Below the pieces are notes generated by a model that ran no database searches, was not told the origin of the DNA, and was given only the letters and a program-made list of their open reading frames with translations. A program made the translations under genes and the position numbers. DNA of 64,000 nt from Trichodesmium sp002260545 (lineage in GTDB: Bacteria; Cyanobacteriota; Cyanobacteriia; Cyanobacteriales; Microcoleaceae). The stretch is from contig NZ_JBNHEQ010000220.1 in NCBI RefSeq assembly GCF_050016015.1, positions 1 through 64,000 of the forward strand, written 5' to 3'. This document shows, one piece after another, positions 1 through 9,959 of this stretch (position 1 is its first letter; the number at the start of each line of letters is the position of its first letter).

Positions 1-56
1 CCGGTTCTGAAGACGAGTCGGGTAGGGTAACTTACCTGGCTTAGTTTAACAATGTT

Positions 57-1208
57 ATGTGGGAAGACACTGCTCGAACACCTGGTTCAGTTTGGGGACC
101 TAATATCAGTGATTTGACTCTTCAAGTTCGCCATCCAGAAGAACTAGGTCGTAGAGAACTCTTACCCGTTATTCGTTATCCTAATTTTACAGATAAAACA
201 GGTGATGTTCCTCTAGAGCTTGTCAAAATTAAAGTAGGGAATGAAAAAGGAAAAAAATTAGAAGTGGTGAGTTTGGAGGAATACCTGACTAATTTACAGC
301 AGTATATCAGTTACCCTAGTAAATTTAATCCAGAAAGTCAATCTCTACTAACAGAGAAAGATACCCATGTCTTGGTAAGCGCTCAAGCTTGTTTTTTGCC
401 TATTCCCAGTCAAGGTAAATGTAGTTTTAATCCAGTATTATTTAACTACCAATTAGAACCGGGAAACCCTGCTGTTCTAGCTATTTTGATTTCTACCGAA
501 GGCAGCAGTGCCACAGTTATTGATAATGGTGAGGATGTAGCAGAATGGGGACAAAATATTTATTTCAACAACAATGGCCAGAGAGCTTGCTTGACTGGCG
601 AACGTTTGAGTGACTATAAAGAAAATTTAGCAACCGATCTGGCAACTCAACAAGGTATTTCCCTCGAAGCAGCTCGCGAGCAAGTAGAAATCGCTCAAGA
701 TGTGAATATGGTAATGATTGTTCAAGTGCCACTCAAACAGAAGGAAATAGAATATTCTTTTCCTGTGGCATTGGCATATTCCTCTTCTCTGGGTGAAACT
801 GATTACTTTGAGTTGGTAAGATCGACAGACTGCTGCGATATGGAAGATGCTGTCATTGGACATGGGGAGGATGAAGGCGAACATCTAGAGTTGGGAGATT
901 ACAAACTAGAACGGGACGATCGCTATCCTATCCTTATTACCGTGCAGTTTTACAAGGCCACCAGTAATGGTATTATTGACGACAAAGGTCTAGAAAATAT
1001 CAGTCAATGTATTGAGATGGCTTATACCAGTGCTGATTATATTGGCTCTCTGGTGGTAGGAACATTAGAGAAAGGAGAGTTAGGTATGGGTAATGCTCGC
1101 CCCACTCAACCTGCACCGTCTTCTCAGGCTGTTGTTTCTCCTCCGAAGAATTTTCTTAAAGTTGTTAATCCTTTTGATCCTCATCAAAAGCCGAAAACAG
1201 GAGAATAA
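57..1208 (+). CDS. Conserved protein of unknown function, possibly N-terminally truncated
   Basis: A 383-residue soluble-looking protein with no signal peptide or membrane segment. I do not recognise a named domain. It is acidic, with a Pro/Ser-rich tail from about residue 345. The frame stays open upstream of this ATG back to a TAG at 42-44, and before that TAG to the window edge. The residues before the stop (GRVTYLA, then FNNVMWEDTARTP after it) read like continuous protein. The real gene may therefore start outside the window and be interrupted by the TAG, or translation may start at this ATG, which has no strong Shine-Dalgarno sequence. The coding region itself is credible because it is long and its codon use matches its neighbours. 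Confidence 0.6.
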   Translation: MWEDTARTPGSVWGPNISDLTLQVRHPEELGRRELLPVIRYPNFTDKTGDVPLELVKIKVGNEKGKKLEVVSLEEYLTNLQQYISYPSKFNPESQSLLTEKDTHVLVSAQACFLPIPSQGKCSFNPVLFNYQLEPGNPAVLAILISTEGSSATVIDNGEDVAEWGQNIYFNNNGQRACLTGERLSDYKENLATDLATQQGISLEAAREQVEIAQDVNMVMIVQVPLKQKEIEYSFPVALAYSSSLGETDYFELVRSTDCCDMEDAVIGHGEDEGEHLELGDYKLERDDRYPILITVQFYKATSNGIIDDKGLENISQCIEMAYTSADYIGSLVVGTLEKGELGMGNARPTQPAPSSQAVVSPPKNFLKVVNPFDPHQKPKTGE

Positions 1209-1832
1209 AAATAGCTGCTATAGGACAATTGGTAGTTTTGGTACAAAAACGTAGGCTAAGAGGGTGACAGTATTTTTTGGTTAAAAATTTGAAACTATTG
1301 CCCATGTTGCATATTTTCTATACAACTAGGTAGAAGACTGTTATTTGACTAAAAAAAATATTTACTTCGCTGAAATAAATGATGTTGAATGTGAAAACTT
1401 TATATTTTCTTAAAATAAATAGATAGTTTAACCATCATATACGCTCAAAACCTGAGCTATACTTTAAAAACTAAAATTACATTGTTGCTAAGAAAAAGTA
1501 ACTTTCAATACCATTAATGGTAGATAGTATAAAGCAATTTAGAAAGAGGTCAGATAGGAGATTTCCCTACCTGAATTCTTGGTTTATTAAGCTAAACTTT
1601 CTAAATACTAACTCTAAATAAACTAAGTTAGACTATTTTGTTTTCGAGTAGTTTCGTAAAAACTGTGATCCACGGAAAACTTTATTATAGGACTGGAAAG
1701 ATTACTATCGTAAAATCAATTTACATTTTGATATGTATCTCTGGTCTGAAGATCCAGAAGTGGGAAACAGCTTTAGTAAAAATGTCACGCTAGAATAACC
1801 ATTAGGGCAACTTTAAGAGATAGGAATAAATT
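1209..1832. other. Intergenic region upstream of clpC
   Basis: 624 bases of AT-rich sequence between the unknown protein and clpC. I see no ORF, RNA gene or strong hairpin. Its length leaves room for a long clpC leader and promoter, but no element could be placed with confidence. Confidence 0.4.
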
Positions 1833-4301
1833 ATGTTTGAACGCTTCACGGAAAAAGCAATCAAAGTGATCATGTTGGCCCAAGAAGAGGCTCGCCGCTT
1901 GGGACATAACTTTGTGGGGACAGAACAAATACTCCTGGGTCTAATTGGAGAGGGTACAGGGGTAGCGGCCAAGGTTCTGAAATCTATGGGTGTTAATCTC
2001 AAGGATGCTCGGATTGAAGTAGAAAAGATAATTGGCCGTGGTTCGGGATTTGTGGCGGTAGAAATCCCATTTACTCCCAGAGCTAAAAGGGTTTTGGAAT
2101 TATCGTTGGAGGAAGCACGACAATTAGGACATAACTATATTGGGACTGAGCATCTACTTTTGGGTTTAATTCGAGAAGGTGAAGGAGTAGCTGCAAGAGT
2201 TCTGGAAAATTTAGGGGTAGACCTTTCTAAAGTCCGTACTCAAGTAATTCGGATGTTGGGTGAAACGGCAGAAGTCACTGCTGGTGGTGGGGGTGGACGT
2301 ACAAAAACTCCTACTCTTGATGAGTTTGGTTCAAATCTGACTCAAATGGCATCTGAGGGTAAGTTGGACCCAGTGGTGGGACGGCAAACTGAAATTGAAA
2401 GGGTAATTCAGATTCTCGGTCGTAGAACTAAGAATAACCCAGTTTTGATTGGGGAACCTGGTGTGGGTAAAACGGCGATCGCTGAGGGTTTGGCACAACG
2501 TATTGCTAATAATGATATACCGGATATTCTCGAAGAAAAGCGGGTGGTTACTCTGGATATTGGTCTGTTGGTTGCTGGTACTAAATACCGGGGTGAGTTT
2601 GAGGAACGTCTGAAGAAAATTATGGATGAAATTCGCTCTGCGGGTAATGTCATCCTGGTTATTGATGAGGTTCATACTCTGATTGGAGCTGGTGCTGCTG
2701 AAGGGGCTATTGATGCTGCGAATATTTTGAAGCCTGCTTTGGCTCGTGGGGAGTTACAGTGTATAGGGGCGACTACTCTGGATGAGTATCGGAAACATAT
2801 TGAACGGGATGCAGCTCTGGAACGTCGTTTTCAACCAGTTATGGTTGGTGAACCTTCTGTTGATGAAACTATTGAGATATTATATGGTTTACGGGAACGT
2901 TACGAGCAACACCATAAGTTAAAAATTTTAGATACTGCTTTGGAAGCTGCTGCTAAGTTATCAGACCGTTATATTAGCGATCGCTATTTGCCAGATAAGG
3001 CTATTGACTTGATAGATGAGGCTGGTTCCCGTGTCCGGTTGATTAATTCTCAATTGCCTCCCGCAGCTAAGGAGTTGGATAAGGAGCTACGTCAACTTCT
3101 GAAGGAGAAGGATGAGGCTGTTCGTTCTCAGGATTTTGATAAGGCTGGAGAGTTGCGCGACAGGGAAATGGAGATTAAGTCGGAAATTCGTTCTCTGGCT
3201 CAAAATAAAAAGCTCGACTCTACTACTGAGGATGATTCTCCAATGGTGACTGAGGAGGATATTGCTCATATTGTGGCGAGTTGGACTGGGGTTCCGGTGA
3301 ATAAGTTAACTGAGTCTGAGTCTGAGAAGTTGCTGCACATGGAAGATACTCTACACCAACGTTTGATTGGTCAGGAGGAGGCTGTCAAGGCAGTATCTCG
3401 TGCTATTCGTCGGGCAAGAGTGGGATTGAAAAACCCTAACCGACCTATTGCTAGTTTTGTTTTCTCTGGACCGACTGGAGTTGGTAAGACAGAGTTGACT
3501 AAGGCTTTGGCTGCATATTTCTTTGGGTCTGAGGAGGCGATGATCCGCTTGGATATGTCGGAATATATGGAACGCCATACTGTTTCTAAGTTGATTGGTT
3601 CTCCTCCTGGTTATGTGGGTTATAACGAGGGTGGTCAGTTAACTGAGGCAGTTCGTCGTCGTCCTTATACTGTGGTGCTGTTTGATGAAATTGAAAAGGC
3701 ACACCCTGACGTATTTAATATGTTGCTCCAAATTTTGGAGGATGGTCGTTTGACTGATGCGAAGGGTCGGACGGTTGATTTTAAGAATACTTTGATTATT
3801 ATGACTTCTAATATCGGTTCTAAGGTAATCGAAAAAGGAGGGGGTGGTCTTGGTTTTGAGTTCTCAGAAAATGAGGCTGATGCTCAGTATAACCGAATTC
3901 GTAATTTGGTGAATGAGGAGTTGAAACAGTATTTCCGTCCAGAGTTCTTGAACCGTTTGGATGAGATTATTGTCTTCCGTCAGTTGACTAAGGATGAGGT
4001 GAAGGAAATTGCTGTTATTCTTCTGAAAGAAGTCTTTGGTCGTTTGACAGAGAAAGGTATTACGTTGGAAATTACTGATCGCTTCCAGGAGCGGTTAGTT
4101 GAGGAAGGTTATAATCCTAGTTATGGGGCAAGACCTTTGCGTCGGGCAATTATGCGTTTGCTTGAGGATAGTTTGGCTGAGGAAATTCTGGCTGGCAAGG
4201 TCGGTGAAGGCGATACTGCTGTAGTTGATGTTGGAGAAGATGGTCAGATTACGGTTTCTAAGGGTGAAAAACGAGAGTTAGTGCCTCAAGTTGCTGAATA
4301 G
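1833..4301 (+). CDS. clpC: ATP-dependent Clp protease ATP-binding subunit ClpC
   Basis: Hsp100/ClpC unfoldase of 822 residues, full length for the cyanobacterial/chloroplast family. It unfolds substrates and feeds them to the ClpP/ClpR protease in the cytoplasm. Two Clp-N repeats occupy about residues 1-145. The first AAA+ module has Walker A GEPGVGKT near residue 206. A UVR-type coiled segment lies near 415-450 (EKDEAVRSQDFDKAGELR). The second AAA+ module has GPTGVGKT near 546, followed by a ClpB-type D2 small domain. The ATG follows an AGGAATAA-type ribosome binding site. The gene is monocistronic as far as can be seen and ends at a strong terminator at 4343-4376. Confidence 0.97.
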   Translation: MFERFTEKAIKVIMLAQEEARRLGHNFVGTEQILLGLIGEGTGVAAKVLKSMGVNLKDARIEVEKIIGRGSGFVAVEIPFTPRAKRVLELSLEEARQLGHNYIGTEHLLLGLIREGEGVAARVLENLGVDLSKVRTQVIRMLGETAEVTAGGGGGRTKTPTLDEFGSNLTQMASEGKLDPVVGRQTEIERVIQILGRRTKNNPVLIGEPGVGKTAIAEGLAQRIANNDIPDILEEKRVVTLDIGLLVAGTKYRGEFEERLKKIMDEIRSAGNVILVIDEVHTLIGAGAAEGAIDAANILKPALARGELQCIGATTLDEYRKHIERDAALERRFQPVMVGEPSVDETIEILYGLRERYEQHHKLKILDTALEAAAKLSDRYISDRYLPDKAIDLIDEAGSRVRLINSQLPPAAKELDKELRQLLKEKDEAVRSQDFDKAGELRDREMEIKSEIRSLAQNKKLDSTTEDDSPMVTEEDIAHIVASWTGVPVNKLTESESEKLLHMEDTLHQRLIGQEEAVKAVSRAIRRARVGLKNPNRPIASFVFSGPTGVGKTELTKALAAYFFGSEEAMIRLDMSEYMERHTVSKLIGSPPGYVGYNEGGQLTEAVRRRPYTVVLFDEIEKAHPDVFNMLLQILEDGRLTDAKGRTVDFKNTLIIMTSNIGSKVIEKGGGGLGFEFSENEADAQYNRIRNLVNEELKQYFRPEFLNRLDEIIVFRQLTKDEVKEIAVILLKEVFGRLTEKGITLEITDRFQERLVEEGYNPSYGARPLRRAIMRLLEDSLAEEILAGKVGEGDTAVVDVGEDGQITVSKGEKRELVPQVAE

Positions 4302-4342
4302 GATTTGGTTTCTTCTGGGAACAGAAGTTAATTTTTAATGGT

Positions 4343-4376
4343 AAAACGGCGGATAGTTTTAGCTTTCCGCCGTTTT
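4343..4376 (+). terminator. Rho-independent-like terminator of clpC
   Basis: A perfect 11-bp stem: AAAACGGCGGA at 4343-4353 pairs with TCCGCCGTTTT at 4366-4376, with a 12-nt loop. It lies 42 bases after the clpC stop. The trailing run is weak (GAGGTTTTAT), so it may act as an RNA 3' stabiliser as well as a terminator. Confidence 0.75.
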
Positions 4377-5249
4377 GAGGTTTTATATGAAGTTGTTTAT
4401 TTAAAGATGTACTTTATACCCAATAGTTATATAGAAGCCATTTGGGATCTATTTAAAATTATAGATTGAGAGTAGGGGAGATGGGGAGATGGGGAGATGG
4501 GGAGATGGGGGCATTTTTCTACCTTTTTCCCCTATTTTATTTCTTATATCAAATCCGGTTGAATAGTCGTCATTGCGATGATAGGAAGCAATCTCCTAAA
4601 CTCCTGAGATTGCTTAATTCCACTCCGTTCCAGTAGCAATGACGCAGGCTATAGTAATTATCAGGATTTTATATTAATCTCCTGACTTCTGTACGGGCGT
4701 TCAGGATAGTTATGCGAAGTTAACGGCCGTTTCGCTGCGCGACATGAAACGCCCCTACGAGGACTGAGGACTGAGCCAAAAACTCGCAACTTTGCCAAAA
4801 TACGCTTAGGGCTTCTATATACCAATTAGGAATGATTTTGATAGAATTTAAGAAGATTTAAGATGAACCAAAATCCTTTTATATTCTGACTCCTGACTCC
4901 TGAATGCCGACTTATGACTCCTGATTAGCACTAAAATCTTACAACTCACATAAGATTGCTATAGCAATGTGTTCTGTCATATTTACACATTATTTTTTGT
5001 ATACCTTTTCGCTTACTGTAGTTTGGCTGGAAGTTGTAAATACCTGAGCGCTCATTGCTATAATTTTTCAGACACTAAGTCTGTTTATGTAAGTAAGATA
5101 AAAGATTATTGTTCGGATTTTTTGCGGATACCTGCTGGTGAGTCAGATTAAACTGCTGAACAATCAAAAAATTATTGCCAAATTAAATTCTTTATGGTTT
5201 GATGGTAAATACTCATCAAGTTTATCTTTAATATGTTCCGAAACAGTTT
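4377..5249. other. Repeat-rich intergenic region
   Basis: No convincing gene. It holds a tandem GGGGAGAT repeat (about 4478-4510), a palindromic repeat of the ACGGCCGT/GAAACGCCCC type (about 4690-4760), and degenerate CTGACTC heptamers (about 4887-4927). The heptamers also occur near 6205, 8875, 9387 and 13986. A 60-codon ORF at 4969-5151 has no supporting features. Confidence 0.5.
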
Positions 5250-5768
5250 ATGAAAGATACAGAAACTAAACCAGATAAAGTTGGTACAACAGAAGCAGCA
5301 TTTCTTTTAAATATTTCTACTGCTAGACTCAGGTTGCTTCTCAGGCAAGGTCGCCTGAAGGGAGCCGAAAAAGTCAAACGGTTCTGGGTAATTCCTTTAA
5401 ATAGTCGAGGAATGCCAGAAATTACCCCTGGTCGCCGTGGTCCTGAAGGAACTTGGAATAAAGGATTCCGCACAGGCAATACTTTTATCCATGTACTGCG
5501 AAGAGAAATTGACCATAACCGAGACCACGGCACTTCTCTTCCAGCCATTTCTGTCAAACAAGGAGACAGAAATGACCGTTGCCATGAAGTAGAAATTCTA
5601 GGAAATTGCAAAATCGTCTACCGACCTCATAAACCTAACAGAAGTCAAGCAGGTGGCGCTCGTCTGTGGATTGAGACAGAGCCTGATGTTGAAATTATTC
5701 GTAAGTTTTTCCTAGATACGGAACTAGACAAAAATCAACTTCAAGGTTCTAGTGAATTTAGAGTCTGA
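5250..5768 (+). CDS. Helix-turn-helix domain protein (MerR/excisionase-like N-terminus)
   Basis: A 172-residue protein. Residues about 10-52 (VGTTEAAFLLNISTARLRLLLRQG onward) have the pattern of a winged HTH of the excisionase/MerR class, in which the segment AARLLNIS-x-R is followed by a G-R-L-K-G wing. The rest contains an IHVLRREIDHN block and a second basic block, RPHKPNRSQAGGARLW, typical of cyanobacterial HTH proteins of unknown role. It is probably DNA binding; the target is unknown. It stands alone between two long intergenic regions, so context gives no help. It is not an obvious excisionase because no integrase is near. Confidence 0.6.
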   Translation: MKDTETKPDKVGTTEAAFLLNISTARLRLLLRQGRLKGAEKVKRFWVIPLNSRGMPEITPGRRGPEGTWNKGFRTGNTFIHVLRREIDHNRDHGTSLPAISVKQGDRNDRCHEVEILGNCKIVYRPHKPNRSQAGGARLWIETEPDVEIIRKFFLDTELDKNQLQGSSEFRV

Positions 5769-6389
5769 TTTTTAGATTTAACTAATAATATTTATCTATA
5801 TTAATAAGTAGTGGTGTCGGTTTGTTTAACTTTTAAGCTGGCATTGTAAATTTGTATGCAAGCAATTATGATATTTTTGGCAATACTAACCTTTATAAAA
5901 ATCATTTTTTAGCGTAGTTCAACAATTAATAATTACCTCTTCTTTAATACAAGGATTGACTAAAAGGATTTTTTTTCTTCTGTTGGTCGATTGGATATGG
6001 CCTTTAGCTAACACATAATTCCGAATATCGACCGCTTTTTCTCCATGAATAGAGAGGCTTTATACCTGAATTTTTCGATAATAGGTAATACCATTTAAAA
6101 AAAAGAATGTTACGCATAATAACAACTATTAAAAGGTTTTACGGTAAATGTTTATTTAACAAAAAAGACAATTACAGCATAAAAAATAGTCTCATATTTA
6201 TTCATTCTGACTCCTGAATCCTGTCTCCTGACTCCTAAACAGTAACCTAAATATTTGTAGCGAAGATTTATCAATTTGGTATAAGTTATGCCTCTATCTA
6301 TAATATTTCCTCTTTTTTTAGAGGCGCTAGAGAAGTTATTATAGGTATAGGTGATTTACTGAAAGCTCTCAAAGTCAGTATTATCAAAT
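5769..6389. other. Intergenic region with dispersed repeats
   Basis: No gene seen. Bases about 5919-5985 repeat, with small changes, a segment inside domain IV of the group II intron (about 32655-32730): CAACAATTAATAATTA, then GGATTGACTAAAAGG and a T-rich run. Bases 5981-5999 (TTGGTCGATTGGATATGGC) recur at about 27534. CTGACTC heptamers occur near 6205-6240. Confidence 0.5.
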
Positions 6390-7115
6390 TTAAGTATTAT
6401 TTATTTGCCAAAAACTCAAGTTTTGATTTTTCCCTGCTACTGCTACAGCAGCTATATAATTAGGTTGAGGAATAAATTGATATAAATACCAATGGGAGGC
6501 TTCCTCAATATCTCCATTAATACTAAAAAACTCTACTGCTTTTTCTTGGTTTAAACTAATTTCTACTTTTTCTAAACCTCCTGCCAAACCATCTCCAGTT
6601 GCTTTCAAATAAGCTTCTTTACAAGTCCAGAGTTTGAAGAATGTTTCTTGTTGTTTTTGAGGAGGAAGTTGATTAATAAGCTTGTATTCTTGGGAAGAAA
6701 AAAAACGTTTGGCTAAATTTTCAGCGTCATTCATTGGGCGAATATATTCTAAGTCGATGCCTATTAAGTTAGCTTGCGTAATGGCATATAAGGCTAAGTC
6801 TTGAGAGTGAGATAGGTTAAATAATATTGAGGTATTTGTTAGGTAGGGTTTGCCCCGATCGCTATAGGTAAATTGTAGTTTTTTCGCTTCAATGTTTAAG
6901 TAACGGCTGAGAATTTTTCTGAGTGTTCCTCTGGCAATGATATACCGATTTTTGTCTCTTTCAAAGTAAAATTTGTTGGCTCTATCTTTTTCGTCTGGCG
7001 ATAATATTGTTGATAATTCCTCAATTTGAGAGGAGGATAATTTTAGGTTTTTACTCCATATATGAACGTTATTTTCTGATAGTTCTAATTTTTTTTCTGG
7101 CGGTTCGAGAAACAT
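6390..7115 (-). CDS. Sfp-type 4'-phosphopantetheinyl transferase
   Basis: A 241-residue enzyme that moves the phosphopantetheine arm of CoA onto a serine of acyl or peptidyl carrier proteins. Both family signatures are present: IGIDLE at residues 118-123 (metal-binding D121 and E123) and WTCKEAYLKA from 163 (KE at 166-167). The length fits the Sfp/HetI class used by cyanobacteria for fatty-acid, PKS and NRPS carrier proteins. No PKS or NRPS gene lies in this window, so the substrate may be the housekeeping ACP. Downstream (6100-6389) is AT-rich non-coding DNA. Confidence 0.92.
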   Translation of the reverse strand: MFLEPPEKKLELSENNVHIWSKNLKLSSSQIEELSTILSPDEKDRANKFYFERDKNRYIIARGTLRKILSRYLNIEAKKLQFTYSDRGKPYLTNTSILFNLSHSQDLALYAITQANLIGIDLEYIRPMNDAENLAKRFFSSQEYKLINQLPPQKQQETFFKLWTCKEAYLKATGDGLAGGLEKVEISLNQEKAVEFFSINGDIEEASHWYLYQFIPQPNYIAAVAVAGKNQNLSFWQINNT

Positions 7116-7644
7116 TTATTATTGGTTTATATGATTTTTGAAGTTGAATAAAAATTCATGTGTCTAGGCGAGTTAACCCTACTAGATTTTTATCTTAGTA
7201 CGGGCGATGGCTTAATGCAACCTTCTTTCTTTTCTCGGCGCGACTATTTGGGTGCTTTCTAGGATGTTTAAAAATATTCTGCTTTGAGTGACTTAAGGAA
7301 AATAATTTTTATTTTTTCTCTCTTCTCTGTAGTGCGACTGCTTTCCTGAAGCTCCAGAAAATTATGCTTGGCTTTTTTCCCTAATTCAGACAAAATCAAT
7401 TTTTTTAGATTGAATAAAAAGTCATATGTATGGGCGAGTAGCACCCAATATATTTTTATCTTACTATAGGCGATCGCCAAGTGCAACCCCCTTTTCTCAG
7501 AAAAATATTTTTATTTTGGGTGATGCTTAATAAGATGTTAAATATTTTGCTTTTAGATTATAGTTGGAACAACAAAATATCATTAGTAGTTAGGCAACCT
7601 CATGTTTCCCTATCTTCTGTTCTGTTTCTTGCTTATTTGTCTAT
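7116..7644. repeat. Diverged tandem duplication between the PPTase and the adenosyltransferase
   Basis: Two copies of about 150 bases begin at 7144 and 7410 (offset 266). Both run TTGAATAAAAxTCAT, then TxGGCGAGT, then ATTTTTATCTTA, then a GCGAT-containing block and ATGCAACC-like bases. Because the first copy abuts the PPTase start codon, the second is probably a duplicated upstream region. Short ORFs here (7268-7486 and 7481-7681) show no coding signs. Confidence 0.45.
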
Positions 7645-8778
7645 TCAAAAATCAACTCCACGTTTTAATTCCACCCCATGATTAGCATAATGCTTATGAC
7701 AGAAAACCTCTGAATGAACACTAGCCAAATCAAAATAGTCAGGTGGATTAAGACAACGACCAGTAATAATCACCTCCGTATCTTTTGGTTTGCGTAATAA
7801 AGCTTCAACTATGGGCTCAACTGGTAATAACTCCAAATCTACAGTAGGATTAAGCTCATCTAAAATAATAGTCTTATATAAACCAGAAGCTATAGCAGCT
7901 CTAGCTATTTCCCAACCTCTTTCTGCCTCAACAAAATCTATTTCTTTTTGTTGCCCACGCCAAACAATAGCATCCCCACCACAACGTTGATGATCTACTA
8001 AATTAGGATAACTTTGGCGCAAAGCGGCGATCGCTGCATCTTCTGTATAACCAATACCTCCTTTGAGCCATTGTATAATTAGGACTCGATGAGACTGGTC
8101 TTGACTAATACCCCTACCTATTGCTTGTAATGCTTTACCCAAAGCACTGGTAGATTTGCCTTTGCCGGCACCAGTATAAATTTCAATCCCTGTTATACCA
8201 TGTGCTTGAGCCGTGGGATGTTGATGAGGTTTCATTTCTGAATGTAAATCAGCGATGTCCAACAAAGCTTGAGGAGCTGCACGACCTGTAGCGATAATTT
8301 CTAATTGTTCTGGTTTATTCTTGATAGTGTGGATTACTTCGTCTAGTGGTAATAAACCTAAGTCCAATACTGGGTTGAGTTCGTCCAGTACAACTACTGA
8401 GTATAGGTCTGAGGCGATCGCTCCTTTGGCCACATCCCAACCCCGTTGGGCTTCTTGATGGTCAAATTTAATAATTTCATCAGGGCCAAAATATTCAGAG
8501 CGACCTGTGCGTACTTGGTCTATAAGATGAGGAAAACCTTTTTGTAGTGCTTCTATAGCAGCATCTTCATCATAAGAGCGGTCAGGACCTTTGAGAAATC
8601 TCAGTAGTAATACTCTAGTAGGAGAATCAGAATGTATGCCAAGGCCAATGGAACGTAAAACTACTCCCAAGGCTGCTTGGGATTTACCTTTACTGGCTCC
8701 GTCGTAAACATGAATTTGCCCGACAATTCTTTCTGACATGAGTTGTGCGGTACGTATACCAATGCCGTTTCTTCTCAT
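7645..8778 (-). CDS. Tandem two-domain CobO/BtuR-type corrinoid adenosyltransferase
   Basis: 377 residues made of two homologous P-loop domains, each resembling CobO/CobA adenosyltransferase (about 190 residues alone). Domain 1 has GASKGKSQAALG near residues 27-38. Domain 2 has GAGKGKSTSALG near 203-214. Each is followed by matching blocks: LLLRFLKGP / LIIQWLKGG, DEDAAIEAL / TEDAAIAAL, VVLDELNPVLDLGLLP / IILDELNPTVDLELLP, and EIIATGRAAP / EVIITGRCLN. The role is adenosylation of cob(I)alamin-type corrinoids in B12 synthesis or salvage, a family inference. In domain 1 the P-loop reads SKGKS rather than GKGKS, so the two sites may differ in activity. ATG at 8778 is preceded by AT-rich DNA. Confidence 0.85.
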   Translation of the reverse strand: MRRNGIGIRTAQLMSERIVGQIHVYDGASKGKSQAALGVVLRSIGLGIHSDSPTRVLLLRFLKGPDRSYDEDAAIEALQKGFPHLIDQVRTGRSEYFGPDEIIKFDHQEAQRGWDVAKGAIASDLYSVVVLDELNPVLDLGLLPLDEVIHTIKNKPEQLEIIATGRAAPQALLDIADLHSEMKPHQHPTAQAHGITGIEIYTGAGKGKSTSALGKALQAIGRGISQDQSHRVLIIQWLKGGIGYTEDAAIAALRQSYPNLVDHQRCGGDAIVWRGQQKEIDFVEAERGWEIARAAIASGLYKTIILDELNPTVDLELLPVEPIVEALLRKPKDTEVIITGRCLNPPDYFDLASVHSEVFCHKHYANHGVELKRGVDF

Positions 8779-9455
8779 AAGTTGTTTTTTTGGAGTGGGT
8801 GATTTTTGATTTTGGTTATCTAGTTTAGCAATATAGCGTTTCTCAGAATGTAGAAAAATAGGGATTTTTTCGGACTCAGGAGTCAGGAGTCAGGAATCAG
8901 AATGAATATCTTCGATGCCATTGATTAGTTTATTACCTTATTAGTCAATAGTCATTTCATTTGCTGAAGCTTTCGGAGGCGGATGATAGAATTTTTCTCT
9001 TTTCCATGCTTAGAGAGTAAGAGTCTTTTCAGTAGTGACTGTCAGAACATCCCTAAAATTCTTTGATCAAAAGTTTGCAGCCTTAATTTTTGTCTCTCCT
9101 TCCCTAAACTAAACCATTTGTAAATGCAGGAAGTGCCCAAAAACCAACAACTCCTCTCAATAGTTGAGTATGTCAAGCACTACCTACCTATTATCTTGAG
9201 TTTCAGTATAAAAGTGAGTAGGATAATATTTAAAGGGTTTGCTTGTTCGGCATCCAAGTTGGTCTGCTTGTTAAGGTAAATTTAGGGGTTATAGCAGATG
9301 TACCTTATTAAACAGAGAAATGCTAGTTACCAGTATGATAATTGTTATATAAATAGTTAATTTAAACAGAAAACATGAGTAAATTCTGAGTCCTGACTCC
9401 TGAGTCCTGACTCCTAACTGCCAGGAAAATATTACAACTTAAAAAGGATTGCTAT
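8779..9455. other. Intergenic region upstream of fraC
   Basis: No gene seen in 677 bases between the adenosyltransferase and fraC, which are divergently transcribed. It carries CTGACTC-type heptamers near 8875-8901 and 9387-9422. A promoter for fraCDE is expected here, but no sequence could be singled out. Confidence 0.4.
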
Positions 9456-9959
9456 ATGAATTTAACTATTTTGCCTTTAAGAGCAATTGTTTCTGAATCT
9501 TTAATATTATTAGTAGTAATTGCCATTGAATCATGGTTTTTTCAACTAAGACTTAATTTGATACCAAAAGTGAGTGTTGAATATGCAACTGTAATGAATT
9601 TAATTTCTACTTGTGTTGGATGGGTTTTGTTTTTTTATGGTGCAACTCTCCTACCAAATAGGTTGGAAGAACAAATAGTAGCTTATATTTTATTTGGTAA
9701 GATTGGTGGAATTTATCGTCTGTTTATACTTTTTATATTTGTTAGTTTGTTAATTTCTCTAATTATCAAGTTACTCAGCTTTAATTTGTGTGATTCTTTA
9801 TGGAATGAAAACTCTAAAAATTATGGTGGTGGTATTAATATATCTCAAGCGTTGGAAGAGTTAAGAACACCAAAGTTTATGGTAATTACAGTTGCTCACA
9901 TTTGTAGCCACTTAGCAATAGGATTTATTTTATTTTTGCAGAGGTCTGAACTAACATGA
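9456..9959 (+). CDS. fraC: Filament integrity protein FraC
   Basis: A 167-residue membrane protein with about four hydrophobic segments (near residues 12-30, 45-65, 85-110 and 143-160). Size, topology and the operon order with the next two genes match fraC-fraD-fraE of heterocystous cyanobacteria. There the Fra proteins are needed for long filaments and for septal junctions between cells. The start ATG follows AAAAAGGATTGCTAT. The stop overlaps the fraD start in an ATGA, indicating translational coupling. The call rests on context plus general similarity, since FraC has no short diagnostic motif. Confidence 0.8.
   Translation: MNLTILPLRAIVSESLILLVVIAIESWFFQLRLNLIPKVSVEYATVMNLISTCVGWVLFFYGATLLPNRLEEQIVAYILFGKIGGIYRLFILFIFVSLLISLIIKLLSFNLCDSLWNENSKNYGGGINISQALEELRTPKFMVITVAHICSHLAIGFILFLQRSELT

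Noticed and set aside
4969..5151. 60-codon ORF between clpC and the HTH gene
   Set aside because: No ribosome binding site and no recognisable domain; within repeat-rich non-coding DNA.
7268..7681. Two short ORFs between the PPTase and adenosyltransferase
   Set aside because: They lie in a diverged duplicated non-coding region and differ between the two copies in frame and composition.
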